The notes: generated by a model from the sequence alone, not told the origin. 64,000 bases of DNA from Stenotrophomonas nitritireducens (GCF_001431425.1 NZ_LDJG01000019.1:22674-86673); one strand, 5' to 3'. Shown: positions 35,456 through 45,280, numbered from the stretch's first letter. Translations and numbers: made by a program.

Positions 35456-35927
35456 CGTTCCCGCGGCGCGGCGACACCCACATCGCGATGCGGGCGACGA
35501 ATACTTCGGTGCCCGTGGCATCGTGGATGCCGACCCGCACCGGCAGCTCGTAACCTGCCGTGGCACTGGCGATAGGGAGCTCCGGTACCGCCACCGCCTT
35601 CAGGGTGCCGCGCGCCTTGGCCTGGTAGCGCACCTCCATGCCCTTGGGAATCCAGCGCATGTCGGCCGGCAGCGAAGCATCGACCATCAGCCCGGCGGTG
35701 AGCTCGGCCAGGTTGCACAGCGCGATCGCATGCACCGTGCCGATGTGGTTGCGTACCTTGCGGCGGTCGGCCAGCGTGCCTTCGCAGCGGCCGGCCTCGA
35801 GCAGGGTGATGCGCGGGGAGATGCTCGCGAAATAGGGCGCCTTGAAACACACCGCGCGCGTGAACAGCCAGCGGCCGCAGGGCCAGCGCGACAGGCGCCG
35901 GTAGAGCGAGAGCAATGGGGTGGTCAT
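35451..35927 (-). CDS. hotdog-fold (DUF4442-type) putative thioesterase
   Basis: A 158-residue protein resembling DUF4442 hotdog-fold proteins, related to acyl-CoA thioesterases: PRITLLEAGRCEGTLADRRK, VRNHIGTVHAIALCNLAELT, GLMVDASLPADMRWIPKGM. A strong GGAGGAAA ribosome site fixes the ATG at 35927; an upstream in-frame start overlaps this site. It sits 67 bases after fadE on the same strand, so it may take part in acyl-CoA metabolism. Substrate unknown. Confidence 0.85.
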   Translation of the reverse strand: MTTPLLSLYRRLSRWPCGRWLFTRAVCFKAPYFASISPRITLLEAGRCEGTLADRRKVRNHIGTVHAIALCNLAELTAGLMVDASLPADMRWIPKGMEVRYQAKARGTLKAVAVPELPIASATAGYELPVRVGIHDATGTEVFVARIAMWVSPRRGNG

Positions 35928-35994
35928 GGTTTCCTCCCGAAAGGAAACGGCGGGCATGCGCCCGCCGTTTCCGCTTGCCGATGGCTGTCTGGAC

Positions 35995-38466
35995 TCAGGC
36001 GACCTGCGAGGGCTGCCGGCCTTCGCGGTCGTAGTACGAGGCCGCGCGCAGCTCGTGCGGTTCGAAGTCGTCCACGGTGATCGTGTCCAGGGTGATCGCG
36101 CGGAGTTCTTCCAGCAGGGTGCGCTCGTCCTGGGTGATGACGCCTTCGGCCACCGCCTCGTCCAGCTGCGCGGAGAAGGTGAGCGCCTCGATGCCCTTGG
36201 TCTTGAGCGCCTTGAGGAACTTGCGCTCCACCGGCTCGGCCATGACCGCTTTGGCCAGATAGCTGGCGATGCGGCCGCCCGGATTGTTCTCGCACGGGGT
36301 CAGGAACACACCCTGCGCGAGGCGGTCGCGTGCCTCGTTGGGCGACATCAGGGTGGCGGCGACGCGGCGGCTCAGGCGGTCGCCCGGGGCCTCGGCGCGG
36401 CGGCCGAACGGGAAGATCAATGCCCACATCAGCCAGCCGATTGGACGGATCGGGAAATTGCGCAGCGCCGCCGACAGCGACTCCTCGATGCGGTGCACGC
36501 TGTCATGGAACGCCCAGGCCAGCAGCGGCTGGTCGGCGCTCGGCGCGCCCTCGTCGTGGTAGCGCTTGAGCATGGCGCTGGTCATGTAGACGTGGCTGAG
36601 CACGTCGCCGAGACGGCCGGACAGCGATTCCTTGAACTTGAGTTTGCCGCCCAGGGTCATCATCGAAATGTCGGCCATCAGCGCCAGGTTGGCCGAGTAG
36701 CGGTCGAGCTTGCGGAAGTAGCGGCGGGTGTAGGCGTCGCCCGGCGCGGCGCCGAAGCGCGCGCCGGTCAGGCCGAACCACAGCGAACGCACGGCATTGG
36801 AGATGCCGAAGCGCACATGGCCGAACAGCGCCTGGTCGAACTCGCGCAGGCCGGCCTTGCGGTCCTCGTCCTGCGCGGCCTTCATTTCCTTCAGCACCCA
36901 CGGATGGCACAGGATCGCGCCCTGGCCGAAGATCAGCAGCGAGCGGGTCATGATGTTGGCGCCTTCCACCGTGATGGCGATCGGTGCGGCCTGCCAGCTG
37001 CGGCCGGCGAAGTTGCGCGGCCCGAGGATGATGCCCTTGCCGCCGATCACGTCCATCACGTCGGAAATGACTTCGCGGCTCATGTTGGTGCAGTGGTACT
37101 TGGCAATCGCCGACGGCACCGACGGCACGTCGCCACGGTCAACCGCAGCCGCGGTGGCCTGTGACAGCGCGCTGATCTTGTAAGCCTTGCCGCCAATGCG
37201 GGCCAGTGCTTCTTCCACACCCTCGAAGCGGCCGACCGACAGGCCGAACTGCTTGCGGATGCGCGCATAGGCACCGGTCACCACCGCACCGGCCTTGGCA
37301 CCGCCCGAGGCGGTGGAGGGCAGGGTGATGGAGCGGCCAACGGCCAAGCACTCGTTGAGCATGTTCCAGCCCAGGCCGCGCTTCTCGGCGCCGCCGATCA
37401 GCTGGCTCAGCGGGATGAACACATCCTTGCCGCGGATCGGGCCGTTCTGGAAGGTGGAGTTCAGCGGGAAGTGGCGGCGGCCGATTTCCACGCCGTCGGT
37501 GTCACGCGGCAGCAGGGCCAGGGTGATGCCGATGTCCTTGGTGTCGCCGAGCAGCCCGTCCGGGTCGTACATGCGGAAGGCCATGCCGATCAGGGTCGCG
37601 ACCGGCGCCAGGGTGATGTAGCGCTTGTCGAAGGTCAGCTTCAGGCCCAGCACTTCCTCGCCCTTCCACATGCCCTTGCAGACGATGCCGAAGTCGGGAA
37701 TGGAGGTGGCGTCGGAGCCGGCGAACGGGCCGGTCAGGCCGAAGCAGGGCACTTCGATGCCTTCGGCCAGGCGCGGCAGGTAGTAGTCCTTCTGCTCCTG
37801 CGTGCCGTAGTGGTTGAGCAGTTCACCCGGGCCCAGCGAGTTGGGCACGCCAACGGTGGAGCTGACCACGCTGGAGATGGAGGCCAGCTTCTGGATCACC
37901 TTGTGGTGCGCCAGCGCCGAGAAACCCAGGCCGCCGTACTGCTTGGGGATGATCATGCCGAAGAACTTGTTCTTCTTGATGAAAGCCCACAGTTCCGGTG
38001 GCAGGTCGGCATGGACGTGGGTGATTTCCCAGTCGTTGACCATGCGGCACAGTTCTTCGACCGGGCCATCGAGGAAGGCCTGTTCTTCGGCGGTGAGCTG
38101 CGGCTTGGGATAGTCCAGCAGCTTCTGCCAGTCCGGGTCGCCGGTGAACAGTTCGCCCTCGAAGCCGACCGAGCCGGTTTCCAGCGCGATGCGCTCGGTC
38201 TTGGACAACGGCGGCAGCACCTTGCGGAACACGCCCATGAACGGCGAGGTGATCAGCGGCTTGCGCAGGAACGGCAGCAGCACCAGCGCGCTGACCAGCG
38301 CCAGGATCGCCGCAGCGACGATGACCGCGGTCTGGTGGACGCCGGCGAACCAGCAGATGCCCAGCAGCACGGCGCCGATCACCGTCCAGGTGAGCAGCCG
38401 CATGCGGTGGTAGGCGACGAAGGCAGCTGCCAGCAGCAGGGCCAGGAAGGGAACGACAATACTCAT
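35995..38466 (-). CDS. fadE: acyl-CoA dehydrogenase FadE
   Basis: An 823-residue FadE-type enzyme for the first step of fatty acid beta-oxidation, oxidising acyl-CoA to 2-enoyl-CoA with FAD. Length matches E. coli FadE (814). Two N-terminal membrane helices (about 1-65) precede the dehydrogenase core with FGMIIPKQYGGLGFSALAHH, GELLNHYGTQEQKDYYLPRL, FGLTGPFAGSDATSIPDFG and GRSITLPSTASGGAKAGAVV. Its ATG overlaps the upstream hydrolase stop (ATGA). The divergent TetR gene beyond the hydrolase is a likely fatty-acid responsive regulator of the unit. Confidence 0.95.
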   Translation of the reverse strand: MSIVVPFLALLLAAAFVAYHRMRLLTWTVIGAVLLGICWFAGVHQTAVIVAAAILALVSALVLLPFLRKPLITSPFMGVFRKVLPPLSKTERIALETGSVGFEGELFTGDPDWQKLLDYPKPQLTAEEQAFLDGPVEELCRMVNDWEITHVHADLPPELWAFIKKNKFFGMIIPKQYGGLGFSALAHHKVIQKLASISSVVSSTVGVPNSLGPGELLNHYGTQEQKDYYLPRLAEGIEVPCFGLTGPFAGSDATSIPDFGIVCKGMWKGEEVLGLKLTFDKRYITLAPVATLIGMAFRMYDPDGLLGDTKDIGITLALLPRDTDGVEIGRRHFPLNSTFQNGPIRGKDVFIPLSQLIGGAEKRGLGWNMLNECLAVGRSITLPSTASGGAKAGAVVTGAYARIRKQFGLSVGRFEGVEEALARIGGKAYKISALSQATAAAVDRGDVPSVPSAIAKYHCTNMSREVISDVMDVIGGKGIILGPRNFAGRSWQAAPIAITVEGANIMTRSLLIFGQGAILCHPWVLKEMKAAQDEDRKAGLREFDQALFGHVRFGISNAVRSLWFGLTGARFGAAPGDAYTRRYFRKLDRYSANLALMADISMMTLGGKLKFKESLSGRLGDVLSHVYMTSAMLKRYHDEGAPSADQPLLAWAFHDSVHRIEESLSAALRNFPIRPIGWLMWALIFPFGRRAEAPGDRLSRRVAATLMSPNEARDRLAQGVFLTPCENNPGGRIASYLAKAVMAEPVERKFLKALKTKGIEALTFSAQLDEAVAEGVITQDERTLLEELRAITLDTITVDDFEPHELRAASYYDREGRQPSQVA

Positions 38467-39353
38467 GGACTTGCTCCGGTAACGTGCTCGGTACGGACGG
38501 ACGCTGCGGCGGAAGCCGGGGGAAGTGCGTCCAGATAGTTCAACACGGCGGCGGTAAACGCGTCGTTGTCATCGCCTGCCACCATATGCGTGGCGTCGGG
38601 CAGATGCACGTGCTTGGCATGCGGTACCAGTGCCAGGAATTCGGCCACGGTCTCCGGGGTGACCAGGTCGCTGCGGCCGCCGCTGACCAGCAGCACCGGG
38701 CATTGGACGCGGCGCGCGGCCTCGGCGATGGCGTCCTGGTGCTGTTCGCTGTCGCGCGCCAGCTCTTCCACCAGCCGCGGATCCCAGTGCCAGTTCCAGC
38801 GGCCCGCGGCGGTGGGGCGCAGCAGCGCGCGCAGCGCGTCCTCGCTCTTGCGCGGGCGGTGCGGCATGTAGGTGGCGATGCTGTCGGCGGCCGCTGCCAG
38901 CGAGGCGAAGCCTTCCGGATGCGCGCTCATGAAGGCCAGGATGCGTTCGACGCCACGGGTCTCCCAGCGCGGGGTGATGTCCACCAGCACCATCGCCGAG
39001 AACAGTCCCGGCCAGCGGGCCTCGGCCATCAGGCCGAACAGGCCCCCCATCGATGCGGCGACCAATACCGGCGGGCGCGGCAGCTCGCCGGCGACGACGA
39101 TCAGGTCGTCGGTGAACTGTTCGCCGTGATACGGCAGGTCGGCCGGATTCCAGTCCGAGCCGCCATGGCCGCGCGCATCGAAGGCCAGCGTGGCATGGCC
39201 GGCGGCATGGAGCGCTTCGGCAGCGGCCGTCCACGCGCCGCGGGTCTGTCCGAAGCCATGCGCGAACAGGATCGGCGGCCTGCTTCCGGTGGTTTTCGAG
39301 GCGGCCAGTCCGATGCCATGGGCACCTTCCAGGCGGATGTCTTGCGCGTGCAT
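38463..39353 (-). CDS. alpha/beta hydrolase
   Basis: A 296-residue alpha/beta hydrolase. The oxyanion region reads ILFAHGFGQTRGAW, the nucleophile sits in VLVAASMGGLFGLMAEA, the acid in LLVSGGRSDLVTPE and the base in HLPDATHMVAGDDNDAF. It is the first gene of the minus-strand unit and overlaps fadE by four bases, suggesting an esterase or lipase-like role in releasing fatty acids or acting on acyl compounds. There is no signal peptide, so it is cytoplasmic. Confidence 0.9.
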   Translation of the reverse strand: MHAQDIRLEGAHGIGLAASKTTGSRPPILFAHGFGQTRGAWTAAAEALHAAGHATLAFDARGHGGSDWNPADLPYHGEQFTDDLIVVAGELPRPPVLVAASMGGLFGLMAEARWPGLFSAMVLVDITPRWETRGVERILAFMSAHPEGFASLAAAADSIATYMPHRPRKSEDALRALLRPTAAGRWNWHWDPRLVEELARDSEQHQDAIAEAARRVQCPVLLVSGGRSDLVTPETVAEFLALVPHAKHVHLPDATHMVAGDDNDAFTAAVLNYLDALPPASAAASVRTEHVTGASP

Positions 39354-39383
39354 GCGAGGTCACAGAGATGGAACCGTACCTGA

Positions 39384-39429
39384 TGGTATGGATTCGTGGC
39401 CATGCCTGTCAATACTGGGTGGTATGGAT
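39384..39429. promoter_or_regulatory. direct repeat in the hydrolase-fadE / TetR divergent region
   Basis: TGGTATGGAT occurs at 39384-39393 and again at 39420-39429, 36 bases apart (about 3.5 helical turns), between divergent promoters. It is a candidate operator for the adjacent TetR protein. Confidence 0.3.
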
Positions 39430-39538
39430 GGAAAATGCCTTGTCCGCCATGGCTTTGGCGAGCATCCATGGGCTGTCGCGCGGGGTATTGGCGCGGCGCA
39501 TACTGCAACCAGTCCCCGGCGTATGGTTAAATCAGCGG

Positions 39539-40141
39539 ATGAACGAATCTTCAGCTTCCCCGGCGGAAACCCGCAGTACACGCAACAGCCGCCTCAGTGC
39601 GGACGACTGGGCCCAGGCGGCCCTGGACCTGATCGCGGAGCAGGGGGTCGGGGCCGTCGCGGTGGAGCCGCTGGCCCGCCGCCTCGGCGTCACCAAGGGC
39701 AGCTTCTACTGGCACTTTCCGTCCCGCGACGCCCTGTTGCAGGCCGCGCTGGAGCGCTGGGAGCTGGTCGAGCAGCAGCAGGTGTTCGGAAGCCTGGAAG
39801 AGGTTCCGGATCCGCGCACCCGCCTGCGCGCGCTGTTCCAGCTCGTCGCGCACGAAGTGACGCCGCATGTCATCTACAGCGAACTGCTCAAGGCGCTGGA
39901 CAACCCGCTGGTGCGCCCGGTGATCGACCGCGTCTCGCAGCGTCGCCTGGACTACCTGATGGCCTCGTTCCGCCAGGCCGGGCTGAGTTCCACCGACGCC
40001 CGCCACCGCGCGCGCCTGGCCTATGCCGCGTATGTCGGCTTCCTGCAGCTATCCCTGCAACTACAGCAGCCGAAGCAGGCGCGCGAGGAGTTCGAATCCT
40101 ACGTCGAGCATGTGATCGAGACCTTGATTCCGAACGGGTGA
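39539..40141 (+). CDS. TetR-family transcriptional regulator
   Basis: A 200-residue repressor. The N-terminal helix-turn-helix domain (about 20-70) has AALDLIAEQGVGAVAVEPLA and LGVTKGSFYWHFPSRDALL; the C-terminal helical part is a ligand domain. It is transcribed away from the alpha/beta hydrolase-fadE unit and may control it, with acyl-CoA or a fatty acid as a possible signal (inference from position). The ATG at 39539 is chosen just before the conserved domain. It has its own terminator. Confidence 0.9.
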   Translation: MNESSASPAETRSTRNSRLSADDWAQAALDLIAEQGVGAVAVEPLARRLGVTKGSFYWHFPSRDALLQAALERWELVEQQQVFGSLEEVPDPRTRLRALFQLVAHEVTPHVIYSELLKALDNPLVRPVIDRVSQRRLDYLMASFRQAGLSSTDARHRARLAYAAYVGFLQLSLQLQQPKQAREEFESYVEHVIETLIPNG

Positions 40142-40163
40142 GCGCAGGAAGATCGATCCGTGC

Positions 40164-40189
40164 AAAGCCGCGCATGCCGCGGCTTTTTT
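40164..40189 (+). terminator. intrinsic terminator of the TetR gene
   Basis: AAGCCGCG-CATGC-CGCGGCTT followed by a T-run; 23 bases after the stop. Confidence 0.9.
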
Positions 40190-40221
40190 ATGCGCTTCGT
40201 CCAGCGGTCCATATCCCGCGC

Positions 40222-40252
40222 AAAAGACAACGGCCCCTTTCGGGGCCGTTGT
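40222..40252 (-). terminator. intrinsic terminator of the large receptor gene
   Basis: On the minus strand ACAACGGCCCC-GAAA-GGGGCCGTTGT followed by CTTTTG; an 11-base perfect stem with a stable GAAA loop. Confidence 0.88.
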
Positions 40253-40276
40253 TCCAGACACTGATCAATCAGCCGA

Positions 40277-43114
40277 TCAGAACTTCTGGTTGTACTTCAT
40301 GTACAGGAAGCGACCGGTGTCGAAGCCGCCGTAGTACGAGAAGTTCGACGCGCCCTGGCTGTACATGATCGGGCCGACGCGGTTGAACACGTTGTTGGCA
40401 CCGATGGCGATGCGCGCATTCCACGGGGCCTGCCAGGAGACCTGCACGTCGTGGAACGTGACGGCGCCCAGTCGGTTCTGCGGGATGACCTTGCCGGCGT
40501 TCGGGCTGTAGTAGTTCGGATCGGTACAGCTGTAGCCGGGAGTACAGTCTTCCTTGGTGCTGGAGTAGTAGCGCACGCCGTAGTTGGCGGCCCAGTCACC
40601 CTTGTTCCAGCCCAGGCTCAGGTTGGAACGGATGCGGAAGTAGTCCTCGAAGCCATTGGCCTGGGCGGGCATGGTGCCCTTGTCGTTGGTGCTCTTGATC
40701 TCGAACTTGCTGACATAGGTGGTGGCCCACTTGGCGCTGAAATGACCCCATTCGGTATCCAGGCCGTAGGTTGCGTCGAAGTCGAAGCCTTCGGTCAGGT
40801 AGTAACCAGCGTTGCGGGTACCGTAGGTCAGATCGCTGACGATGCCGCCCTGCGCCGGGTCACGCTTGAACATGGCGCAACGCGATTCGATCAGGTTGAC
40901 ATAGCAGTCATTCAGGATGGCGTTCGGCGAATCCGAAACGACAGTGTCGTCGATACGGATCTTCCACCAGTCCAGCGCCATGGTCAGGCCCTGCACGAAC
41001 TTCGGGCAGTACACCAGGCCGACGGTCTTGGAGGTGGAGGTCTCCGGCTTCAGGAACGGGTTGGAGCCCGAGACGAACGGTACCGGGGTCTGGTTGCCAT
41101 TCGGGCCGGTGATCGGCACGAAGCCCTGCTTCAGCTGGCGGAAGTTCGCGCCGACGTCCTTCAGGCAGCGTGCCGAGTTGGCGGCCTTGCCGTAAAGGAC
41201 GTCGCAGGGATCCTGGAAGCCGTTAGCGAAGGTCTGCGAACCGCCGCCGTACAGGTTGCCGATGGTCGGAGCGCGGAAGCCTTCGGCGTAGGTGGCACGG
41301 ACCAGCAGGTCGTCCATCGGACGCCATTTCAGGCCGAACTTGTTGTTGGTGGTGTTGCCGAAGGTGTCGAACTTCGAATAACGCGTCGCCGCGTTGAAGG
41401 TCAGCTCCTTGGCGCCCGGCAGGTCGGCCAGGATCGGCGCGTTCAGTTCCAGGTAGCCCTCGTCGACCTTGTACGAACCACGGGTCGGCCCGGAGGCCAG
41501 GTTGGTCGAATTGCCGGACTGGGCGATGGCGTCAGGGGTAAAGCCGCCTTCTTCCTTGCGGTGCTCATAGCCCAGCGCGAAGCCCAGGTCGCCTGCCGGC
41601 AGGGTGATGATCGAGCCGGCGATGTTGACGAAGTAGTCGTGGGTCTTGGTCTTGCCGATGGCATGCTCTTCCTTGAACAGGAAGTTGCGCACGGCCGGGT
41701 CGTCCAGCGAGTTCTGGACTGCGCCAGTGCCGAAGCCGGCAAACGGGTTCCACGGTACGCAGCCGGCGATCACATTGCCCGGCGTTCCGCAGACGATCTT
41801 GCCGGTGGTGGGGTCCTTGAACGACGGGCCCACCGCAGCGCGGACGTTCGGAATGTAGAAGTTGCCGTTGTTGATGATGCTGGTGTCGGCTTCATTGAAC
41901 AGGTAGCCGGCATCCCAGTCGAAATAGCGGTCACCGATTTCGAACGACCCTTCCAGAGCAGCGGTGAAACGCCACGTGGTCTGGTCGGTGGCGGTGGTGC
42001 GCGGAATTTCCCAGCCGCGACGACGCCAGTTGATGTCGGTACCCGGACGCGGATTGAAGTAGCTGTTCTTCGACATCTGTGCGCCAGTTGCGCTGGATTG
42101 CAGCGGATAACCAGCAATCTGACGGTCCGACGAACGCTTTGTATAGGCCAAGTCGCTGGTGAAGCGGACGTTGTCGTTGATGTCGTAGTTGGTGCTGACA
42201 AACAGCGAGCGGCGCTCCAGCGGGGTCAGCAACTGCATCTGGTCGATGGAATTGCTGGTGTCGTCGCCGTTCTGCGGATGGAAATTACCGCTACCGATGG
42301 CATTGCTACCACGATTGGGGGCGTACCAGATGACATTACCCTTGGAATCCTTCAGGCCAGAATCGTAGTTGCCCCATTGGCCAACCGGGGTGTTGTTGCC
42401 GCCCACATCGCGCGGATCGGTTTCGGCGGTGTACCAACGGTCACGCGCCCACACCGGATCTTCCTTGTGGTATTCGGCACCCATGGTGACCGAGCCACGC
42501 TCGCCCGAGAAGCCGACCATGAAGTCGTAGGTCTGCTTCTTGCCATCGCCCTGGCCGTACTGGCCGGTGTAGACGTTGGCTTCGGCGCCATCGAAATTCT
42601 TGCGGGTGATGATGTTGATCACGCCTGCCATCGCGTCGGAGCCGTAGATCGCGGAGGCGCCGTCCTTCAGGACTTCAATGCGCTCGACGATGACGGACGG
42701 GATGGAGGAGATATCCTGGTAGCCGGCCGGGCTGATGCCAAGGCGCTTGCCATTGACCAGCACCAAGGTGCGCTGGGCGCCCAGGTTGCGCAGGTCGATG
42801 TACTGGCCACCAGCTTCCTGGTTGGAGGTAAGCGGCGAGGCGCGGCTGAACGACGGGCTGCCGGCTGCGGAGATGTTCTGCAGGATGTCGGCGACGGAGC
42901 TGAAGCCCTGCTGCTCGATCTGGTCGCGGGAAATGGTCAGGACCGGCTGTGCGGTCTCCACGTCGACCTGGCGGATGCGCGAGCCGGTGACTTCGATGCG
43001 GTCGAGGTTGGTGGCAGCACCGCTGTTCTGGGCAAAGGCGCTGCCGGTAGTGCCGGCGCCCGCAATCAGGGCCAGTACTACTGCGTCACGCAGCTTGTTG
43101 GACTTGCAATACAT
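40277..43114 (-). CDS. TonB-dependent receptor
   Basis: A 945-residue outer-membrane receptor. Residues 1-28 are a signal peptide (VVLALIAGAGTTGSAFAQ). The plug domain (about 40-180) has IEVTGSRIRQVDVETAQPV, IDLRNLGAQRTLVLVNGKRL and LKDGASAIYGSDAMAGVINI; the barrel ends with FLYMKYNQKF. This plug subtype is the one often found near peptidases or carbohydrate enzymes in Xanthomonadaceae; the ligand is unknown. A GGAGAGAG ribosome site supports ATG 43114. It lies downstream of an uncharacterised barrel protein separated by a terminator, so it is probably transcribed from its own AT-rich promoter region around 43200-43240. Confidence 0.93.
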   Translation of the reverse strand: MYCKSNKLRDAVVLALIAGAGTTGSAFAQNSGAATNLDRIEVTGSRIRQVDVETAQPVLTISRDQIEQQGFSSVADILQNISAAGSPSFSRASPLTSNQEAGGQYIDLRNLGAQRTLVLVNGKRLGISPAGYQDISSIPSVIVERIEVLKDGASAIYGSDAMAGVINIITRKNFDGAEANVYTGQYGQGDGKKQTYDFMVGFSGERGSVTMGAEYHKEDPVWARDRWYTAETDPRDVGGNNTPVGQWGNYDSGLKDSKGNVIWYAPNRGSNAIGSGNFHPQNGDDTSNSIDQMQLLTPLERRSLFVSTNYDINDNVRFTSDLAYTKRSSDRQIAGYPLQSSATGAQMSKNSYFNPRPGTDINWRRRGWEIPRTTATDQTTWRFTAALEGSFEIGDRYFDWDAGYLFNEADTSIINNGNFYIPNVRAAVGPSFKDPTTGKIVCGTPGNVIAGCVPWNPFAGFGTGAVQNSLDDPAVRNFLFKEEHAIGKTKTHDYFVNIAGSIITLPAGDLGFALGYEHRKEEGGFTPDAIAQSGNSTNLASGPTRGSYKVDEGYLELNAPILADLPGAKELTFNAATRYSKFDTFGNTTNNKFGLKWRPMDDLLVRATYAEGFRAPTIGNLYGGGSQTFANGFQDPCDVLYGKAANSARCLKDVGANFRQLKQGFVPITGPNGNQTPVPFVSGSNPFLKPETSTSKTVGLVYCPKFVQGLTMALDWWKIRIDDTVVSDSPNAILNDCYVNLIESRCAMFKRDPAQGGIVSDLTYGTRNAGYYLTEGFDFDATYGLDTEWGHFSAKWATTYVSKFEIKSTNDKGTMPAQANGFEDYFRIRSNLSLGWNKGDWAANYGVRYYSSTKEDCTPGYSCTDPNYYSPNAGKVIPQNRLGAVTFHDVQVSWQAPWNARIAIGANNVFNRVGPIMYSQGASNFSYYGGFDTGRFLYMKYNQKF

Positions 43115-43298
43115 GGGCTCTCTCTCCAAGTGATCTTGGTAGTTACAAGTGGAATCGCCTGCGCGGTGGGAACGAAACATGCGGTCCCAAAACCGTGAGG
43201 CTGATCCGATAGTACTTCCGTCTCTTGTGAAATTAAAGCTTCGTTAATGAATTGCGTGAATTTGGTGAAATTCGGCAAAGAAATTGTTGCGAGTGCAA

Positions 43299-43324
43299 CA
43301 AAAACGCCCCCTTGCGGAGGCGTT
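43299..43324 (-). terminator. intrinsic terminator of the barrel protein gene
   Basis: On the minus strand AACGCCTCC-GCAA-GGGGGCGTT is followed by TTT; a nine-base stem with one wobble pair. Confidence 0.85.
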
Positions 43325-43359
43325 CGGATGAACTTGGGAGTAGTTCGTTCTCAGGACGC

Positions 43360-44223
43360 TCAAAGATCCTGCTCGTACCGGACGTAAGGGATCGCGCCCT
43401 CGTCATTGCTCTCGTTGCGGGGAGAAAACGGGTTCTTGCCGCGGGTGATGACGTTCTCGGCGCCGACAGTAAGCTGGCCGCTCCAAGGGGTGCGCCAGGT
43501 CAGGCCGAGACCGATGCCTTCCCACTTGCCGGCCTGGCCGGGGGCGTCGACGACGCGGCCGATGATGTTGGCGCTGAACGGGCCGTAGCCGCCGCCGAGA
43601 CTGAGGCTCTTGCTGTCCCATTGGTCGACAAGGGCGGGCGAGGCGTCGCTCAGCGGGACGAGGCGCGCCTTGGCGTAGGTGCCGCCGATGGAGACGAAAC
43701 CTTCGCGGCCGATGTTCTTCTGGCCGAAAACGGTCAGGTCGTTCTGTTCCATGCGCGCGGCAGGCGCGCGGGTGTTGCCGGACAGCCAGGCCGGCAGCGT
43801 GTCGCGGCCGGTGCCGGCACTCAGGCCGATGCGCCCGCCGGGGCGGTTGAAGGCGGTGGTCGCGGACAGGTGGCGGCCGGCGGCGATGTCATCGTCGTCG
43901 CCGAGGCTGGCGAGCATGCAGTGGCTGGCCAGCCCGCTGATGCTGCTGCCGCGGCTGCTGTTGCACAGCAGGCCGAGCGAGTCGCCTGACGACAGCCCGA
44001 AGGCGGCGTCGAGGGAATTGCGGCCGAAGTGCCAGCGCGCGCCGGCCATCTGTTCGCCGGTTGGCTCCAGGTACAACAGGGCCTCTACCTTGCCGCTGCC
44101 CTTGTTCCAGACCGGCAGCACGGTGCTGTCCGGGGTGGCACGCGGCTTGCCCTGCGCATGCGCGCCCGTAGCCACCCCGAGGGCGATCAGCAAGGCTAGC
44201 GGCAGGCGCAGGAGGGTGTTCAT
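43360..44223 (-). CDS. predicted outer-membrane beta-barrel protein, function unknown
   Basis: A 287-residue exported protein. Residues 1-23 are a signal peptide (LALLIALGVATGAHAQ). The rest has alternating polar/aromatic stretches typical of barrel strands (SLSLGGGYGPFSANIIGRVV, WEGIGLGLTWRTPWSG) and ends PYVRYEQDL. The stretch LTVGAENVITRGKNPFSP resembles the last strands of TonB-dependent receptors, although there is no plug domain. Two cysteines (LLCNSS, SHCMLAS) could form a disulfide. I do not recognise a characterised family. It lies between hslO and a TonB-dependent receptor. Confidence 0.7.
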   Translation of the reverse strand: MNTLLRLPLALLIALGVATGAHAQGKPRATPDSTVLPVWNKGSGKVEALLYLEPTGEQMAGARWHFGRNSLDAAFGLSSGDSLGLLCNSSRGSSISGLASHCMLASLGDDDDIAAGRHLSATTAFNRPGGRIGLSAGTGRDTLPAWLSGNTRAPAARMEQNDLTVFGQKNIGREGFVSIGGTYAKARLVPLSDASPALVDQWDSKSLSLGGGYGPFSANIIGRVVDAPGQAGKWEGIGLGLTWRTPWSGQLTVGAENVITRGKNPFSPRNESNDEGAIPYVRYEQDL

Positions 44224-44342
44224 GGACTCAATCAGACAGGGCCAAGGCCGGGGAGTTCCCGGCGCGTGAGGTTCTGATCGTATGTCGTTTATGTTTTCTT
44301 AACAAGACTCCGTCCTCCCCGGAACGCAGCTCGTCGGTGCCG

Positions 44343-45236
44343 TTACTGCAGCCGCTCTGGAGCGGCCTGGCTGGCTGGTGTGAAATCGAACAATACGCCG
44401 AATTCGGTCAAAGGGAAGTGATATTCGCGTCCGCAGAACTCGCAGCGCACCTCCACCTGGCCGGTGTCGACCGCGGCGGCGCGGGCCTCTTCCTCGCCGA
44501 GCGACTGCAGCATGCCGACCACCCGCTCCCGCGAGCAGGAGCAGCCGAAACGCAGTTGCTTGTCGCCCATGGTCTCGGGGTGTTCCTCATGGAACAGGCG
44601 GTGCAGCAGCTCCTGGCCGTTTGCCGCCAGCAGTTCGTCCCGTCCCAGCGTGTCGAACAGGGCGCCGGCGCGGACCCAGCCGTCGTCGTCGCCCTGGTCG
44701 CCGGGGAGCTTCTGCAGCAGGAGGCCGGCAGCGTGTTCGCCGTCGGCGGCCAGCAGCAGGCGCGTGGGCAACTGCTCGGAATGGCGGAAATAGTCCTCGA
44801 ACGCCTCGTCCAGGCTGCTGCCCTGCAGGGCTACCAGGCTCTGGTAGCGCTGCGGTTCGCGCGGGTCCAGGCCCGGGTTTTCGATGGTGATGGCCAGCAG
44901 GGCGCCTTCGCCGAGCTGGGACAGGTCGGCCGGGGCGTCCTGGCCTTCCTCGACCTGGGCGATGCCGCGCAGGGTGCCGGCGGAAGTGCATTCGGCGAAC
45001 AGGGTGCGCAGGGGCGAGCTGCTGCGCAGCTGGACCGACAGCCGCCCGTCGATCTTGATGTGGCCGGTGAACAGGGCCGAGGCGACGCAGGCCTCGCCCA
45101 GCAGGCGCATGGCCGAAGGCCGGTAGCCGCCGTGGGACAGGATTTCGCGCCAGCTGTCGGTGAGCCGGACATGGACGCCGCGCACGCCGGCCTCGGGCAG
45201 GAGGAAGCGGACAAGGAGGTCGGACGTTTCGGTCAT
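44343..45236 (-). CDS. hslO: redox-regulated chaperone Hsp33
   Basis: A 297-residue holdase chaperone activated by oxidation. The zinc/redox switch cysteines are in [10 protein letters not shown] (CxC) and [10 protein letters not shown] (CxxC) near the C terminus; the N-terminal part has [19 protein letters not shown] and [23 protein letters not shown] 45236 is chosen because it gives the family N terminus; an in-frame ATG at 45278 would overlap the promoter of the divergent mtgA gene. Confidence 0.94.
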   Translation of the reverse strand: MTETSDLLVRFLLPEAGVRGVHVRLTDSWREILSHGGYRPSAMRLLGEACVASALFTGHIKIDGRLSVQLRSSSPLRTLFAECTSAGTLRGIAQVEEGQDAPADLSQLGEGALLAITIENPGLDPREPQRYQSLVALQGSSLDEAFEDYFRHSEQLPTRLLLAADGEHAAGLLLQKLPGDQGDDDGWVRAGALFDTLGRDELLAANGQELLHRLFHEEHPETMGDKQLRFGCSCSRERVVGMLQSLGEEEARAAAVDTGQVEVRCEFCGREYHFPLTEFGVLFDFTPASQAAPERLQ

Positions 45237-45280
45237 GGGAATCTGCACGTATGGGGACGCCGGTGCCGGATAATGCACCG

